DNA of 64,000 nucleotides, taken from contig OU015568.1 of NCBI GenBank assembly GCA_907165135.1, positions 16,689,208 through 16,753,207 of the forward strand, in the 5' to 3' direction. Under the pieces are notes generated by a model. That model was not told the DNA's origin. It saw nothing but the letters and a program-made list of their open reading frames with translations, and made no database searches. Both the position numbers and the translations under genes were made by a program. Numbering within the stretch: position 1 is the stretch's first letter; each line of letters opens with the position of its first letter. Shown here piece after piece: positions 1 through 9,687 of the stretch. The stretch comes from Oikopleura dioica (Eukaryota > Chordata > Appendicularia > Copelata > Oikopleuridae).

Positions 1-513
1 CAAGCGAGTCGTTTTCTTGAAGCAGCTCGAGTCTGGACTTCTCCTCGTCACCGGACCTTACAAGGTACTCTTCCTTGATATCAATTTTAAGAACTTGAAG
101 CTGCAAGCGGCTTGTCGAGTTTTCTATCAAATGAAGATGGGTGTCAATTTCTAGAGTCAAATTTTCAATCCCTTTTAACCCGCTTTTCTTAGGTCAACGG
201 AGTCCCACTCCGACGAGCCATCGCTTCCCAGGTCATCGCAACCTCCGCCAAGGTCGATGTCTCCAACATCGCCGTCCCCGAGCACGTCAACGACGCCTAC
301 TTCAAGCGAACCAAGGCCGCCAAGAAGACCGAGGAGGGCATCTTCGAGAAGACACAGGAGAAGTACTCCGCCTCCGAGCAGCGAAAGGCTGACCAGAAGA
401 GCATCGATGCCGCTCTCCTCGCCCCCATCGCCGCCACTCCCTACCTCAAGGGATACCTCCAGGCGCAGTTCGGCCTTTCCCGCGGACAATACCCCCACAA
501 CTTGAAGTTCTAA
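1..513 (+). CDS. RPL6: 60S ribosomal protein L6 (eL6), 3' part
   Basis: Structural protein of the large cytosolic ribosomal subunit. The window opens inside an exon (2-64) reading KRVVFLKQLESGLLLVTGPY. A 128-nt GT-AG intron follows (65-192), then a last exon (193-513). The downstream part has the eL6 signatures VPLRRAIAQVIATSAKVD, VPEHVNDAYFK and the C-terminal end LSRGQYPHNLKF before TAA. The family signature KRVVFL followed by LLLVTGP and the length of the C-terminal part fit animal eL6 closely. The 5' end lies upstream of the window, so the gene is partial here. A polyadenylation signal AATAAA lies at 541-546, about 28 nt after the stop. Identification is secure from the conserved blocks; only the exon boundary is inferred from splice motifs. 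Confidence 0.93.
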
Positions 514-1174
514 GTGTCTCCCTGTGTTTCCTTTTGAATGAATAAAGTTGTGAAAAAAATCTCATGGTTGAAGAAAAAAACATCTGTTTTGGCAAGGCAA
601 AATTTATCGAATAAATAAGTCAGGGTTTTGAAAGATCTAGAATATTTAGCTGCGTAGCGGCTTTTAAAAAGTAGAGCTGCGAAAAAGTAAAGGATATAAA
701 TATTGGTTGTCAAGTTTGTTTTGTCAAAGCCGCTACTGGGCTATTTCTTCAGGTCTTTCAGGATCCCGACTCAAGTTTCTGAGCCTAGAATTCAATGACT
801 TGAAATCCACTTGATCGCTACAAGAATTGTTCACCGCCCGCCTAAGGGCAGTCAACTCTTATTATTACCAGGCTTGGTTGCCTTTGGTCGCATTATTAAA
901 AAAATGAAAAGCGGGCAGCGAGATTTATTATTCCAAAAAGAGCCGTTTTCGAAGCTTTGTTGGAGTTGTTTTTACGAGAAACGTCAGATGCGTTGATTTG
1001 AAAAGAAAGCTGGAAAATAATGAGCGCTAGTTTTGGTTTTTGGCCTGGCCGTGAGGCGATATTCGACGGCGAAAATATCAAACCGTCGGCGGAATATCAA
1101 TATGCAAGCGCGTTGCGAGAGACTGATAAAAACGATATTTAATTTAGAGAAAGGAATCGGTTGCGTGATCGAAA
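514..1174. other. Intergenic, with a degenerate dispersed-repeat copy
   Basis: No convincing gene. After the RPL6 poly(A) signal, about 620-790 resembles the dispersed TIR family seen better at 32529-32616: it holds a CAGGGTTTTGAAAGATCT-like segment, an AGCTGCG motif and an ACTCAAGTTTCTGAGCC-like end. The copy is decayed and its borders are not clear. Confidence 0.35.
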
Positions 1175-2893
1175 ATGGCGGACCATAAGAAGGTAGATAT
1201 CGAAAGCGTTGATAAAAAAACGGAGGTAACGTCGGGTATATTCACTTTCTCTAGAATATACAGTAGAGCAATCTTTATCGGTCATTTTTCAAGCAGTTTT
1301 GCCAGCTTCAAATTTAGTCAAAGCAGGTTTCAGTAATCAGGAAAGGCGGGCAGATTCTGATTCAACTGGAAAATTGAACTGAAGAAAAATGACAGTTGGA
1401 AAAGAAAAGAGTGTCTAAAATAGATCCTGGAGTCAATTTTAGTTTGCTTCGTTCTTTCTTTAACTCTTCAATTAGAAATGTAAATACGCTGTCACTGTAT
1501 TAGTCATTTATCAAACTCACTGAAAATCGAAATTTTAAAAGAGAAAAAACACTAACAAAAGAGTAGCATTAAACCTAACCCTAAAGAATATTTTTTCGCA
1601 GCCAAGTGAGGAAGACAAAATGGCCAATATTCAAATGTACTCAAATCAAAAGCAGCCTTTACTCAATATTGCAGATCCGCATGTGATTAGACCAAGTAAC
1701 GTAATACCCTACTTCTTTCATTTTTTCAACGCTAACGTCTTTTTTCCAATTAGCCAACTGTGGCCGGCTTGAACATGAAATACGTCTCGTTGATTCTTCT
1801 CGTCGTGCAAAATGCTTCCCTGGCGTTGACGATGCGCGCTGCTAGAACTCAGACTGGGGATATGTTCTTGTCTACTTCTGCTGTCTGCATGGCCGAAATT
1901 ACAAAAGGTAAAAAGAAGAGGGTTTGGAGTATTTTTAATACCATTTTCCAGTGCTCGTTTGTCTGATCATCATCCTCCACTCGTTCGGCTGGAACATCCG
2001 AAACTGGACCGGCCACATCAAAGAAGAAATCTTCGACAAACCGATGGAAACCCTCAAAGTCGCCGTCCCCGCCTTCATCTACACCGTCCAAAACAACCTC
2101 CTGTATGTTTCAATTTCCAACCTCCCCGCCGCCGTCTTCCAGGTGCTTCGCGCAAATTCGCGCTGTCGTCAACTGTCAATTTTATTCAGGTCTCTTATCA
2201 ACTCAAAATTCTCACCACCGCCATGTTCTCGATTACCATGCTTGGCCGAAGTCTCATCAGAACTCAGTGGCTCTCGCTTTTGATCCTCTTTGCCGGAATC
2301 GCCATCGTCCAAGTTCAAAATATCGGTAGCTCGAACAGCACTGAAGGACAGGTGCAGTTAAAGTTGTCGTTTCAATAGTCTAACTCCCTCTTCCTCATTC
2401 TAGAGCCCCTTCATTGGATTCATGTCCGTCATTCTGGCGTGTACCTTCTCCGGTTTCGCAGGTGTCTACTTCGAAAAAGTGCTCAAAGGATCAAAAGCTT
2501 CCGTATGGCTCCGAAATGTTCAGCTTGGAATTTTCGGCTCCATCATCGCCTTCATCGCCGCTTATTTGAAGGACGGAGCTGAGATTCAGGAGAAAGGATT
2601 CTTCTTCGGATACAATAAGCTCGTCTGGTGTGTTGTTGCCAATCAGGTGCGTTTTTCAATCAAGAAAATTGTTTCCAAAAGCTGATTTTTAGGCTTGCGG
2701 AGGTCTTCTGGTCGCCATGGTTATCAAGTACGCCGACAACATCCTCAAGGGTTTCGCCACCTCCCTTTCGATCGTCCTTTCTTCGATCCTCTCCGTTTTC
2801 CTTTTCGATTACAGCATCACCCTCATGTTCACGTTCGGTGCCTCCCTCGTCATCGGTGCCGTCTACCTTTATTCTATCCCAGCCAAAAAGTAA
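1175..2893 (+). CDS. Nucleotide-sugar (UDP-sugar) transporter, SLC35A family
   Basis: Golgi membrane antiporter bringing UDP-galactose, UDP-GlcNAc or a related nucleotide sugar into the lumen. Seven exons fit with phase kept: 1175-1225, 1602-1700, 1754-1907, 1952-2142, 2190-2351, 2404-2646, 2693-2893 (366 residues). The start at 1175 ([11 protein letters not shown]) is preferred over the Met at 1620 because a 51-nt exon joins in frame and supplies an acidic cytosolic tail. SLC35A hallmarks are visible: [19 protein letters not shown] near the first membrane helix, [20 protein letters not shown], and near the end [20 protein letters not shown]. About ten hydrophobic segments are present. The C-terminus ends in a lysine-rich PAKK. 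It is closest in motif to SLC35A2/A3, but substrate cannot be decided from sequence. Confidence 0.9.
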
Positions 2894-3029
2894 AACTCAC
2901 TATCCCAGTTGACCAGTAGCTCAAGCTTCAGAACCTGTCACTATAAAACGCACAAATCCGAGACGAGTTAGCGTCTCGAAGCTTTTATTTTTCCCTGTTC
3001 AAAAGAAAAAAGTACCGCTAGTTCACAAA

Positions 3030-3254
3030 ATGAAACATTGTGAGTTTTCAAAACTAAGACTTTTCAACTTTCAATTTTCAATTTTCTGTATAAGAGTCTT
3101 TCGAGCCAGTGTCGATTCAAGACAATCTGACGATCAAGATGCTGTTGTTTTATTTCTGTTATTTTTTCTTTTCACATATCAAATAATCAGAGTTATTCCC
3201 AAACGAACAAAATCATTCAAGAAAAAGCAACTCTTTCACAACTCCTTTTTCTGA
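3030..3254 (+). CDS. Small single-pass membrane protein, unrecognised
   Basis: Two exons joined by a 54-nt intron give about 55 residues beginning MKHFFRASVDSRQSDDQDA. One hydrophobic segment (AVVLFLLFFLFTYQIIRVI) follows, then a strongly basic tail (PKRTKSFKKK). The reading frame is also open without splicing. The layout, acidic N-terminus, one helix and basic C-terminus, is typical of small integral membrane proteins, but I recognise no family. It lies between the sugar-transporter gene and ZCCHC8 with AT-rich possible poly(A) sequence just after the stop. Short length and lack of a homologue I can name limit confidence. Confidence 0.4.
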   Translation: MKHCEFSKLRLFNFQFSIFCIRVFRASVDSRQSDDQDAVVLFLLFFLFTYQIIRVIPKRTKSFKKKQLFHNSFF

Positions 3255-3368
3255 CGAATGTTAGTGCAATATTAATAATAATAAATATCGTATTTATATC
3301 AACCCTTGTCTTTACTCTTTCTTTTTCAGCAGTGTTGTTTCAATTGATTTCGCAGTAAAAAAGCAATC

Positions 3369-5353
3369 ATGTCATTCGGATCAGAAGCACTTTTCACAGC
3401 ATTTGACAATGAAGGCTGGAACTCCAGTAAGTCAGTTTTTTCCCAGAGCGCGTATTATCTCGATTTAGATAAAGCGCCAACGATCGAGGAGGCGTATAAG
3501 GAGCTGCCGCAGAAAACGAACAAGGACAAGCTATACGAGTTGGAGCTTGAAAACGAAAAATTGAAACGCATTGTCGGAATTCTTACGCCTTCAAAACCAA
3601 TTAAAGGTAAGACATTCCCCTGATGAGTTCCGAAGCTGATCACTCTTTCCTAGATCAAGACGACGGTCCACTTTGCCAAATCAATTTCTTCCACAACCAG
3701 CTTTCGCGTTACTACAAAAACGACCTGATAAAGCTCATCACGGATTTTCTCCTCGAAAAAGAAGCCTCCCGAAAAGACGATCTTGAAGCTTACCCCCGGC
3801 AAAAATCAGCAGTTTGCTTACCAAGCCGAGGGGAGGATTATGACGAGTTTGTGGTCATGCAGAGTGTGCACATCTTTCCTGATGGCCACATTTTGGACAG
3901 AATTGGCGAGCCTCTGGACAAGAACTCCAATCCCGAGTCCTCCAACTGGATAATTCCAAGCTACGAGACGTTGTACAAAGACATGCTCACTGAAAACATA
4001 GAAGACGACACTGCCAAGCTGGAGAAGCAGAAGAACAAGATTTTCAACGTCTGCTTCAACTGTGGCTCCGACCAGCACGGAATCGCCAACTGTCCCGAGG
4101 AAAAGAACCCCGAAGAAATCAACAAGCGAAAGCAAGAGTTTCAAAAGGCAGTTGGAAACACTCCTAAACGAGCGGGGACGAAAGCAAGACTCTTTGAAGT
4201 GGGAGCGGGTCATACGAACAACAAGAGATTTTCTTCCTTCAAGCCAGGGGTGATTTCCGATGAATTGAAGGAAGCAATGGATTTGAAAAAAGATCAGTTA
4301 CCGCCTTGGATCCCAGTCATGCGAGTAGAAGGTAGAATGACCCCTTCCTAATGCGTTTTTTCACCGAAATTTAAGGTTACCCGCCAGGATGGCTCGCAGT
4401 AGCAGAGGTTCGAAAAGCAACAGTGAGCGTAAACGAAGAAGGGCAAATCAACGAGCTGAACCCGCAACTTGGCGATGGCGATGAATCATCAGATTCGGAG
4501 GACGAAAGCAAGAAAACAGAACTCGTCGGTCTTGACGTGTCGAAGATCATTGAATACCCGGGCTTCAATATGCCAAGTGAGCTCTTCCCTTTCCGCTTTT
4601 TCTTAACGAAAATTCAGTGCCAAAGGGAGTCAAGGATCCGTCAAAGCCAAAGTGGAACAAAACCCAGTCAAAGAAAAACTTCATCGACTATTATTTGCAA
4701 GCAAACAGATGCGAAAGAATTCAACGAAAACGAGCTGCGTCGGATGATTCCAATAGTTCCAATCCTTCCAAAGTTGTGAGTTCATCTTCTCTTATACCCT
4801 TTCCTCAAATGTTTTAGCCGAAACTGGAGCTGGAAGAAGAGGAAGAATTCGAAGATGTAGATGAGCTGTTCCAACCTGGATGGGTCAAAAAGGAAGAGCC
4901 AGAAGAGGAAGAAGAAGGAGTCACTGAAAAAGGGCTGCCAAGAAGAAATAAGTGGCAAACTGGCGTTGTTGCATTCGCCCACGATGCTTACCAAGTTGAG
5001 CCGACCAAGGAAAGAATTTCAAAACCGAAAGAGAAACAGCTCTTTTCAGTGAATTTTGAAGAGTTGCTCGATGGGTCTTTCTTTTTGAAATTCTTTGTGA
5101 GACTGGCGCGTACAAGAAGCTAAAGAAAACGCTAAAGAAGACACCAAGAAAAGATGCATCAAAGAAAGAACCCGTCAAAAAAGAACCGGTAGAGATTGTT
5201 GATGAATCGATGGTGATATCCGACGATGAAGGAGAAGTAGTAGAAGTTAGGGAAAGTGATGAAGAACAGGAGAAGAAAGAAGAAAGTGGCGATGAATTCG
5301 ACACGACAGCTGAAATGGAAGAAGACGGCGAAGACGGAGAAGTTCAGGACTAA
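3369..5353 (+). CDS. ZCCHC8: Zinc finger CCHC domain protein 8, NEXT complex scaffold
   Basis: Scaffold of the nuclear exosome targeting (NEXT) complex, which brings the MTR4 helicase and RBM7 to nuclear RNA for decay. Six exons fit in phase: 3369-3606, 3654-4331, 4376-4576, 4618-4775, 4818-5048, 5102-5353, giving about 585 residues. Visible features are an N-terminal coiled coil (ELELENEKLKRIVGIL), one CCHC zinc knuckle (CFNCGSDQHGIANCPEE) and a PSP domain with the characteristic block PPWIPVMRVEGYPPGWL, split by an intron. A KWNK-containing segment follows, then a long acidic C-terminus with lysine-rich patches. The CCHC-plus-PSP pair is diagnostic for ZCCHC8 against other CCHC proteins. 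Poly(A) signal AATAAA lies near 5407. The splice sites of the last two introns are the least certain part. Confidence 0.88.
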
Positions 5354-5543
5354 ATCTCATTATGATAATTGCTGGATACATGTAAAAAGATCTGGATTGA
5401 AAGCAGAATAAATTATCTTTCTTTCGTATTGTTTTATTTCGGAGCGATTCTAGCTCCGCCCACCCAACCGACTCAAAAGAAAATCTGACGCTTATTTTTT
5501 CGTTTTAGAATTTGATAATTGAAATCGATAGAAATTAGTGAAA

Positions 5544-5806
5544 ATGGTGGCAATTTTCAATTTCGAGGTAAAAACCGAAAAGGGTTGGCATTTATTTATT
5601 GAATTTTTTAGAGTATGGTTACTCTTATTTTGCTGTCAATCTGCACCTGCGCTTACATCCGCTCTTTTTTCCCCAGCCTTTTGGACAAGCATAAAACTGG
5701 CTTCCTCGGCATCTTCTGGAAATTCGCCCGAGTCGGCGAACGACTATCTCCTTATGTTTCCCTAGCCTGCATTATCCTCGGTCTCAAGATCATGTTTTTC
5801 TCGTAA
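5544..5806 (+). CDS. TMEM167: Protein Kish (TMEM167 family)
   Basis: Small Golgi/ER membrane protein of the Kish family, implicated in early secretory traffic. Exon 1 (5544-5567) encodes MVAIFNFE; a 44-nt intron follows; exon 2 (5612-5806) gives the rest, about 72 residues in all. The family pattern is very clear: AIFNF at the start, ICTCAYIRSFFPSLLD, GFLGIFWKFARVGERLSPYV, then a second hydrophobic helix at the C-terminus. Length matches the animal family. The start at 5544 is required because the second-exon Met lacks the conserved AIFNF. A TTTTAG acceptor-like site ends at 5508, 35 nt before the ATG, with no donor upstream; it could be a spliced-leader acceptor. The gene lies about 190 nt after the ZCCHC8 stop. 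Confidence 0.92.
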
Positions 5807-6084
5807 AAACTGCAACGCAAATTCCTTCAGTTCGACATTTTTGGCCATTCTACATTTCCAGATTTAGAAATCACTGAAAACTCGAGTTAACCTTTGACAT
5901 GTACTGCGTCAACCCCTCTGTACTTACTGTAGTTCTAATATCTATTTCGACAGTTGACGACCTTTGCTACTTACACTTACAGTCACGTGTCGAATTCGGC
6001 AAGTGGGGATATATTTATCCTTGCCTGAGTGCAATAACAAACTTTTAGCTATAAAAAGTTTAACAGCCTCCTTTTTTTGAAGAG

Positions 6085-8199
6085 ATGGACGAAGTCTGCC
6101 CCAGCCTTTTTGACGATATTCTCGAAGGAATACCAGAAGATAAAGGTGCTAACGATCCTGTGGGCGATGAGGGAATTTCTCTGGGAGAAGAGGAAAATGG
6201 CAAAAAACAGCATAGAAGTGCTTCTGTCGTTCATTTTGCTATGATGGAAAATACAAGAAAAATTCAAGGTGAATGATTAAAACAGGCATTTTCGGAGCTG
6301 ACTTTTTTCTAGGAAGTAATATCGGTACGTGGTAAGATTAATTAGAAAAGCAGTAAAACAAGTAGACCGAAATTGGCATCTACTCTTTTTGATCAGCTGA
6401 TTCTTTTTTACGGATGATTACGTACTTTTCGATTCTTTTCATTTATCGAATTCCCCTACTTAATTATCTTTAGATTCTAAAAAGCGCAATGCCAAACTCT
6501 GGAAACTAGCCGCTGATCGAGGCTTGGATGAATCGCTGAAAACCGACTGGTCAAAGATCGTCGGAGATGAACCAGTTGAAGTTGCCAAACGACTTCGATT
6601 CGATGGGCGAAAATGGTCGGAAGATAAAATCAAACTTCGAATACAAAAAAGTCCTTTTGCAAATGGTACTCGAATTTACCCAAAAAATGAGAGATGATCG
6701 TTTTTAGGTGCGATGCGAGAATGCTACAGAGCTCAAAAGCTCGGGAACTTTTCTCTGAAAGCCGACTGGAAGTATGCCTCAAATGTTGTTTTGAAAAAAT
6801 ACATCGAGGAGGTCGAGAAATCCGTTCTTTTCGAAGACATCACGCTTCAAATGGAAGCCAAGCTCTGGGCGAACGAGTACAATCGTCGAAACCCGCCAAA
6901 GAAAATCGACGTCATGCAGATTTGCATCGTCCAGCTCATCGGTAACTCCTTCTTTTTTTCACCTTGACTGATGATATCTAAAGATCGGGATGATGCTCCC
7001 TTCTTTCAAATGGAAAATTTCATCGACGGAAAATACGTGAAATACAACTCGAACTCTGGCTTCATCGGAAATGATCGAATGACGCCACAAACATTTTCGC
7101 ACTTTTCATTCGAAGTCTCCAACAGGTAGATTAGCGGCTTACTCTGAACTTGCTAATGAGCGCAATTTGAAGAGAGAAGATGATTATCGACATCCAGGGC
7201 GTAAATGACCTTTGGACCGATCCACAAATCCACTCCGCGAATGGCCTCGACTACGGAGACGGAAATCTCGGTGTTCGAGGAATGGCGCTCTTTCTCCTCT
7301 CGCATACTTGCTCTTCCCTTTGCGATTTCTTCAATTTGCCCAAGTTCGAAAAACACGAGTCCGAAGAAGCAGGCTCCCAGCTTCACCAAGCTGTAAAATC
7401 CACTCTCGCTTCATTGACAAAAGTCGAAACTCAGAAGCGAAAAAGGTTCGAAAGCAGAACTTCTTCAAGACACGATTCTGGGCTAGAATCACTCTCGGAA
7501 GAGCCTATCGATCCTCGAATTCGTCATATCTCAGCTTGCTCTCAAATTTCGGATGATTCTGGTGCCTGCGGCTCGCTCTCGTTGAAAACTATCGAAGAAG
7601 AAGTGATTTCGCTATCACCAAAAGTTTCCAAAGAAGAAATTCTAGTTGAAATCCACTACGCCATCTGCCAGCTTTATTGTCAAGAAAGAATTGAATTTTC
7701 AAACGAAGCGTCTATTTTCCACCTGATAATCGCGGCCGATGCTGGTCATTTAGAAGCATTGACGATTTATGCGAAGAAATTGCTCGGAATCCAAACGGAT
7801 ATTCTTGAAGAAATCGTGGTCGAGCCCGATCGAAATGAAGGATTCAAATATCTTGAAAAAGCTTCTGCTCTGGGCGATTCTTACTCGACTTTTCTTATCG
7901 CAAATGCTTATCGAACTGGCGATGGTCTTCCCGAAGGAGTGGAAAAGAACTGGGAAAAGGCTTGCACACTCTTGACTCAACTGATCGATTCGAGGACTGA
8001 AATAGGTGTTGCTGTTTACAAACTCATGGAAGAAAAAGCATCCATGCTCCAAGAAGGGGGCCACGGACTCGAGGCCAATCCCACCGAAGCCGCAGAGACG
8101 TTCGAATGGGCGGCGGAAGAAGCCACCTGCGCGATGAAAGGAAAACAGGCGGCGAAATACTTCGAAATGGCGGAAATTGCCTGGAGCCTCGTTGAATAA
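6085..8199 (+). CDS. EEF2K: Eukaryotic elongation factor 2 kinase
   Basis: Calcium/calmodulin-dependent alpha-kinase that phosphorylates eEF2 and slows translation elongation. Six exons fit in phase (6085-6268, 6313-6324, 6474-6665, 6708-6941, 6984-7125, 7173-8199), giving 596 residues; the second is a 12-nt microexon. An N-terminal acidic region precedes a basic/aromatic segment (KKRNAKLWKLAADRGL) in the calmodulin-binding position. The alpha-kinase domain follows: GAMRECYRAQKLG, KYIEEVEKSVLFEDI, then FIDGKYVKYNSNSGFIG, MTPQTFSHFSFE, MIIDIQGVNDLWTDPQIHS and the DYGDGNLGVRGMALF block. After a Ser-rich linker the C-terminal part has Sel1-like helical repeats (YLEKASALGDSYSTFLIANA). This domain order is unique to eEF2K. 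Exon 1 starts at the first ATG of an open frame. Confidence 0.93.
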
Positions 8200-8396
8200 T
8201 TATCCGTTTTTTCTTATCACAAATTCTTCTTTATCAATTTTCAACTTTACATGCCTTGCTGACAATTTTTCTATTCCCTGCACTTGTTCAAAAACTGCAC
8301 AACTTCAAAAAGTACTTCTTGCGATGCCACGAATAAAAGCTTATTTATTCTATTCAAAAAACCGTCCTTCATATTTTTCTCGCTTAGAACTACTGT
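8200..8396. other. Short intergenic spacer
   Basis: AT-rich spacer between eEF2K and the selenoprotein gene. It includes an AATAAA-type motif near 8331 that probably ends the eEF2K transcript. Confidence 0.4.
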
Positions 8397-8777
8397 ATGT
8401 CGCAGTATTTAAAATACGCGGCAGGCACAGTAGCCGCTGCTGGCGGGGCATTCGCAGTCGGTCGCCTTGCTCTTGGAGATCCAGCAAAATCGGTTAAGCC
8501 CAGTCGAGTCTGTGTTCGCTTGGACTTCTGCTCCTCCTGATCCTACCTCCCCAAAGCTCAATCAGTCGTCTGGGCGATTCAAGAAGAATTCGACGATCAA
8601 ACTGACAAGATCTATTTCAAAACAAACCCAGCGTCTGGAAAAACGGGAGAGTTCGAAGTCTTCGTAAATGAAGAGCTCGTGCACTCGAAACTCAAAGGCG
8701 ACGGACTAGTTGATTCCAGGCAGAAATTTCAGAAGATCGCGAAGGCTATTGAATCCAGCATTGCCGATTTGAGCTAA
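8397..8777 (+). CDS. SELENOW: Selenoprotein W-like (Rdx family) with in-frame TGA as Sec
   Basis: Thioredoxin-fold redox protein of the SelW/Rdx family. One frame runs from ATG 8397 to TAA 8775-8777 and is broken only by TGA at 8538-8540, codon 48 of 127. That TGA falls exactly at the selenocysteine of the CxxU motif: C45-S46-S47-U48, preceded by RVCVRLDF. After it come the SelW signatures GEFEVFVNEELVHSKLKGDG and a helical end (KFQKIAKAIESSIADL). Splicing out the TGA with the nearest GT/AG pair would remove 64 nt and break the frame. A SECIS-like hairpin lies in the 3' UTR (8820-8891), ahead of AATAAA 8909-8914. An N-terminal extension of about 36 residues includes a hydrophobic Ala/Gly segment not typical of SELENOW, and might anchor or target the protein. 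Ordinary gene calling would miss or truncate it. Confidence 0.85.
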
Positions 8778-8819
8778 AAACTGTTAATTTATTTATTCAC
8801 TGACCGATAGTTTGTTGAT

Positions 8820-8891
8820 TTTTCGAGCTTATGAAGCAAAAAGCTAAACCAGTTTTTCTGGCGCTCTTTGTGGAGCCCCCTTTCTCGAAAA
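8820..8891 (+). promoter_or_regulatory. Candidate SECIS element in SelW 3' UTR
   Basis: Stem-loop that would recruit SBP2/eEFSec to recode the TGA. Lower helix: TTTTCGAG (8820-8827) pairs perfectly with CTCGAAAA (8884-8891). The SECIS core AUGA is at 8831-8834 and its GA partner lies in GGAG (8872-8875). The middle helix AGCAAAAAGC pairs with GCTCTTTGT with about one mismatch. An AAA run then faces the apical region, and CCAG/CTGG closes a T-rich loop, which resembles a type II SECIS. The base after GA is G rather than A/T, a small deviation. Folding was done by eye. Confidence 0.72.
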
Positions 8892-8908
8892 TGAAACTGA
8901 ACTCAAAC

Positions 8909-8914
8909 AATAAA
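8909..8914 (+). terminator. Poly(A) signal of SelW gene
   Basis: AATAAA 132 nt after the SelW stop and just downstream of the SECIS candidate, so the hairpin lies inside the mature 3' UTR. Confidence 0.6.
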
Positions 8915-8960
8915 AACTCGACGGATAGACAATTTACTCCTTTTTCATTTTGTAGAAAAC

Positions 8961-9359
8961 ATGGTTTGCGTTCCGTGCATTATCATCCCCGCCCTGATCT
9001 GGCTCTACAAAAACTACCTGGCAAAATATCTCGATCCAGTTCTCGCGCCAGTGCTTGGCCCGATTTTGAAGCCAATTTACGCAGCGATCGAGCCTTATGT
9101 CGGGAAATACATCAATCCTCCTCCAGCCGGAAGTTCGGGCGGGACTTGCCCAGTCTCTGGAAAATCTTCGTCTGGTTAGTTCGAAAAATGACAAAATTCA
9201 ATTGAAATCAAGGAAGAGAACTCTTCAAATTTCTTCTTCTTCCGTGATACGGAAAAAATAAAACTTTATTCAGATTCTGACGCCAAATGTCCTGGCGAAT
9301 CTACTTCTAGCGCTGCGTCTCCATCATCTCCAAGAAGAAGAACCAAAAAAGCAGAATAA
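8961..9359 (+). CDS. C18orf32: C18orf32 (UPF0729) family small membrane protein
   Basis: Short ER/lipid-droplet-associated protein family of poorly known role. Exon 1 (8961-9174) begins MVCVPCIIIPALIWLYKNYL, the characteristic Cys-containing hydrophobic start of the family, followed by a proline-rich amphipathic stretch (LAPVLGPILKPIYAAIEPYV). A GT-AG intron (9175-9273) leads to a short exon ending SPRRRTKKAE. The total is about 99 residues, slightly longer than vertebrate members, with a lysine/arginine-rich tail as in the family. A TTTTGTAG acceptor-like site lies 6 nt before the ATG and may be a spliced-leader acceptor. The N-terminal match is clear; the C-terminal half is divergent. Confidence 0.82.
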
Positions 9360-9687
9360 ATCCATTTTCAAAATTTTCAACTTGTAGTTTCTCCTCTAAC
9401 CAGTAGTTCTCCGCTCCGTTCTAATTTCTACTTTGTCTCTTGATTCAAAGAACCGACGATGATTCAACTAATTTCTGTCGTTCGCGCAAATAAACACATG
9501 TTTATCCAATTTCCTGGCAGAAAAGAAACCCGATGTTCTTTATCTCCACAAGTCTTGTTTTTCTCCATTTATCGCAGAAAAAGCAGCTGCAGCAGGGCAA
9601 TAAAATCATCGCAAACTCGAGCATTTGCATCAATCATTTTCACGAGATAATTTTATACACATAAAAAAGATATTTCGCCTGAAAAAG

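Noticed and set aside
1849-2091. Minus-strand frame over the sugar transporter
   Set aside because: Shadow of well-supported SLC35A exons.
3426-3445. A 20-nt GT-AG mini-intron in ZCCHC8 exon 1
   Set aside because: Below the size of any intron in the window, and its length would break the frame.
8467-8667. A 66-codon open frame inside the SelW gene
   Set aside because: It lies in a different frame, has no domain pattern, and the SelW frame with TGA as Sec explains the sequence fully.
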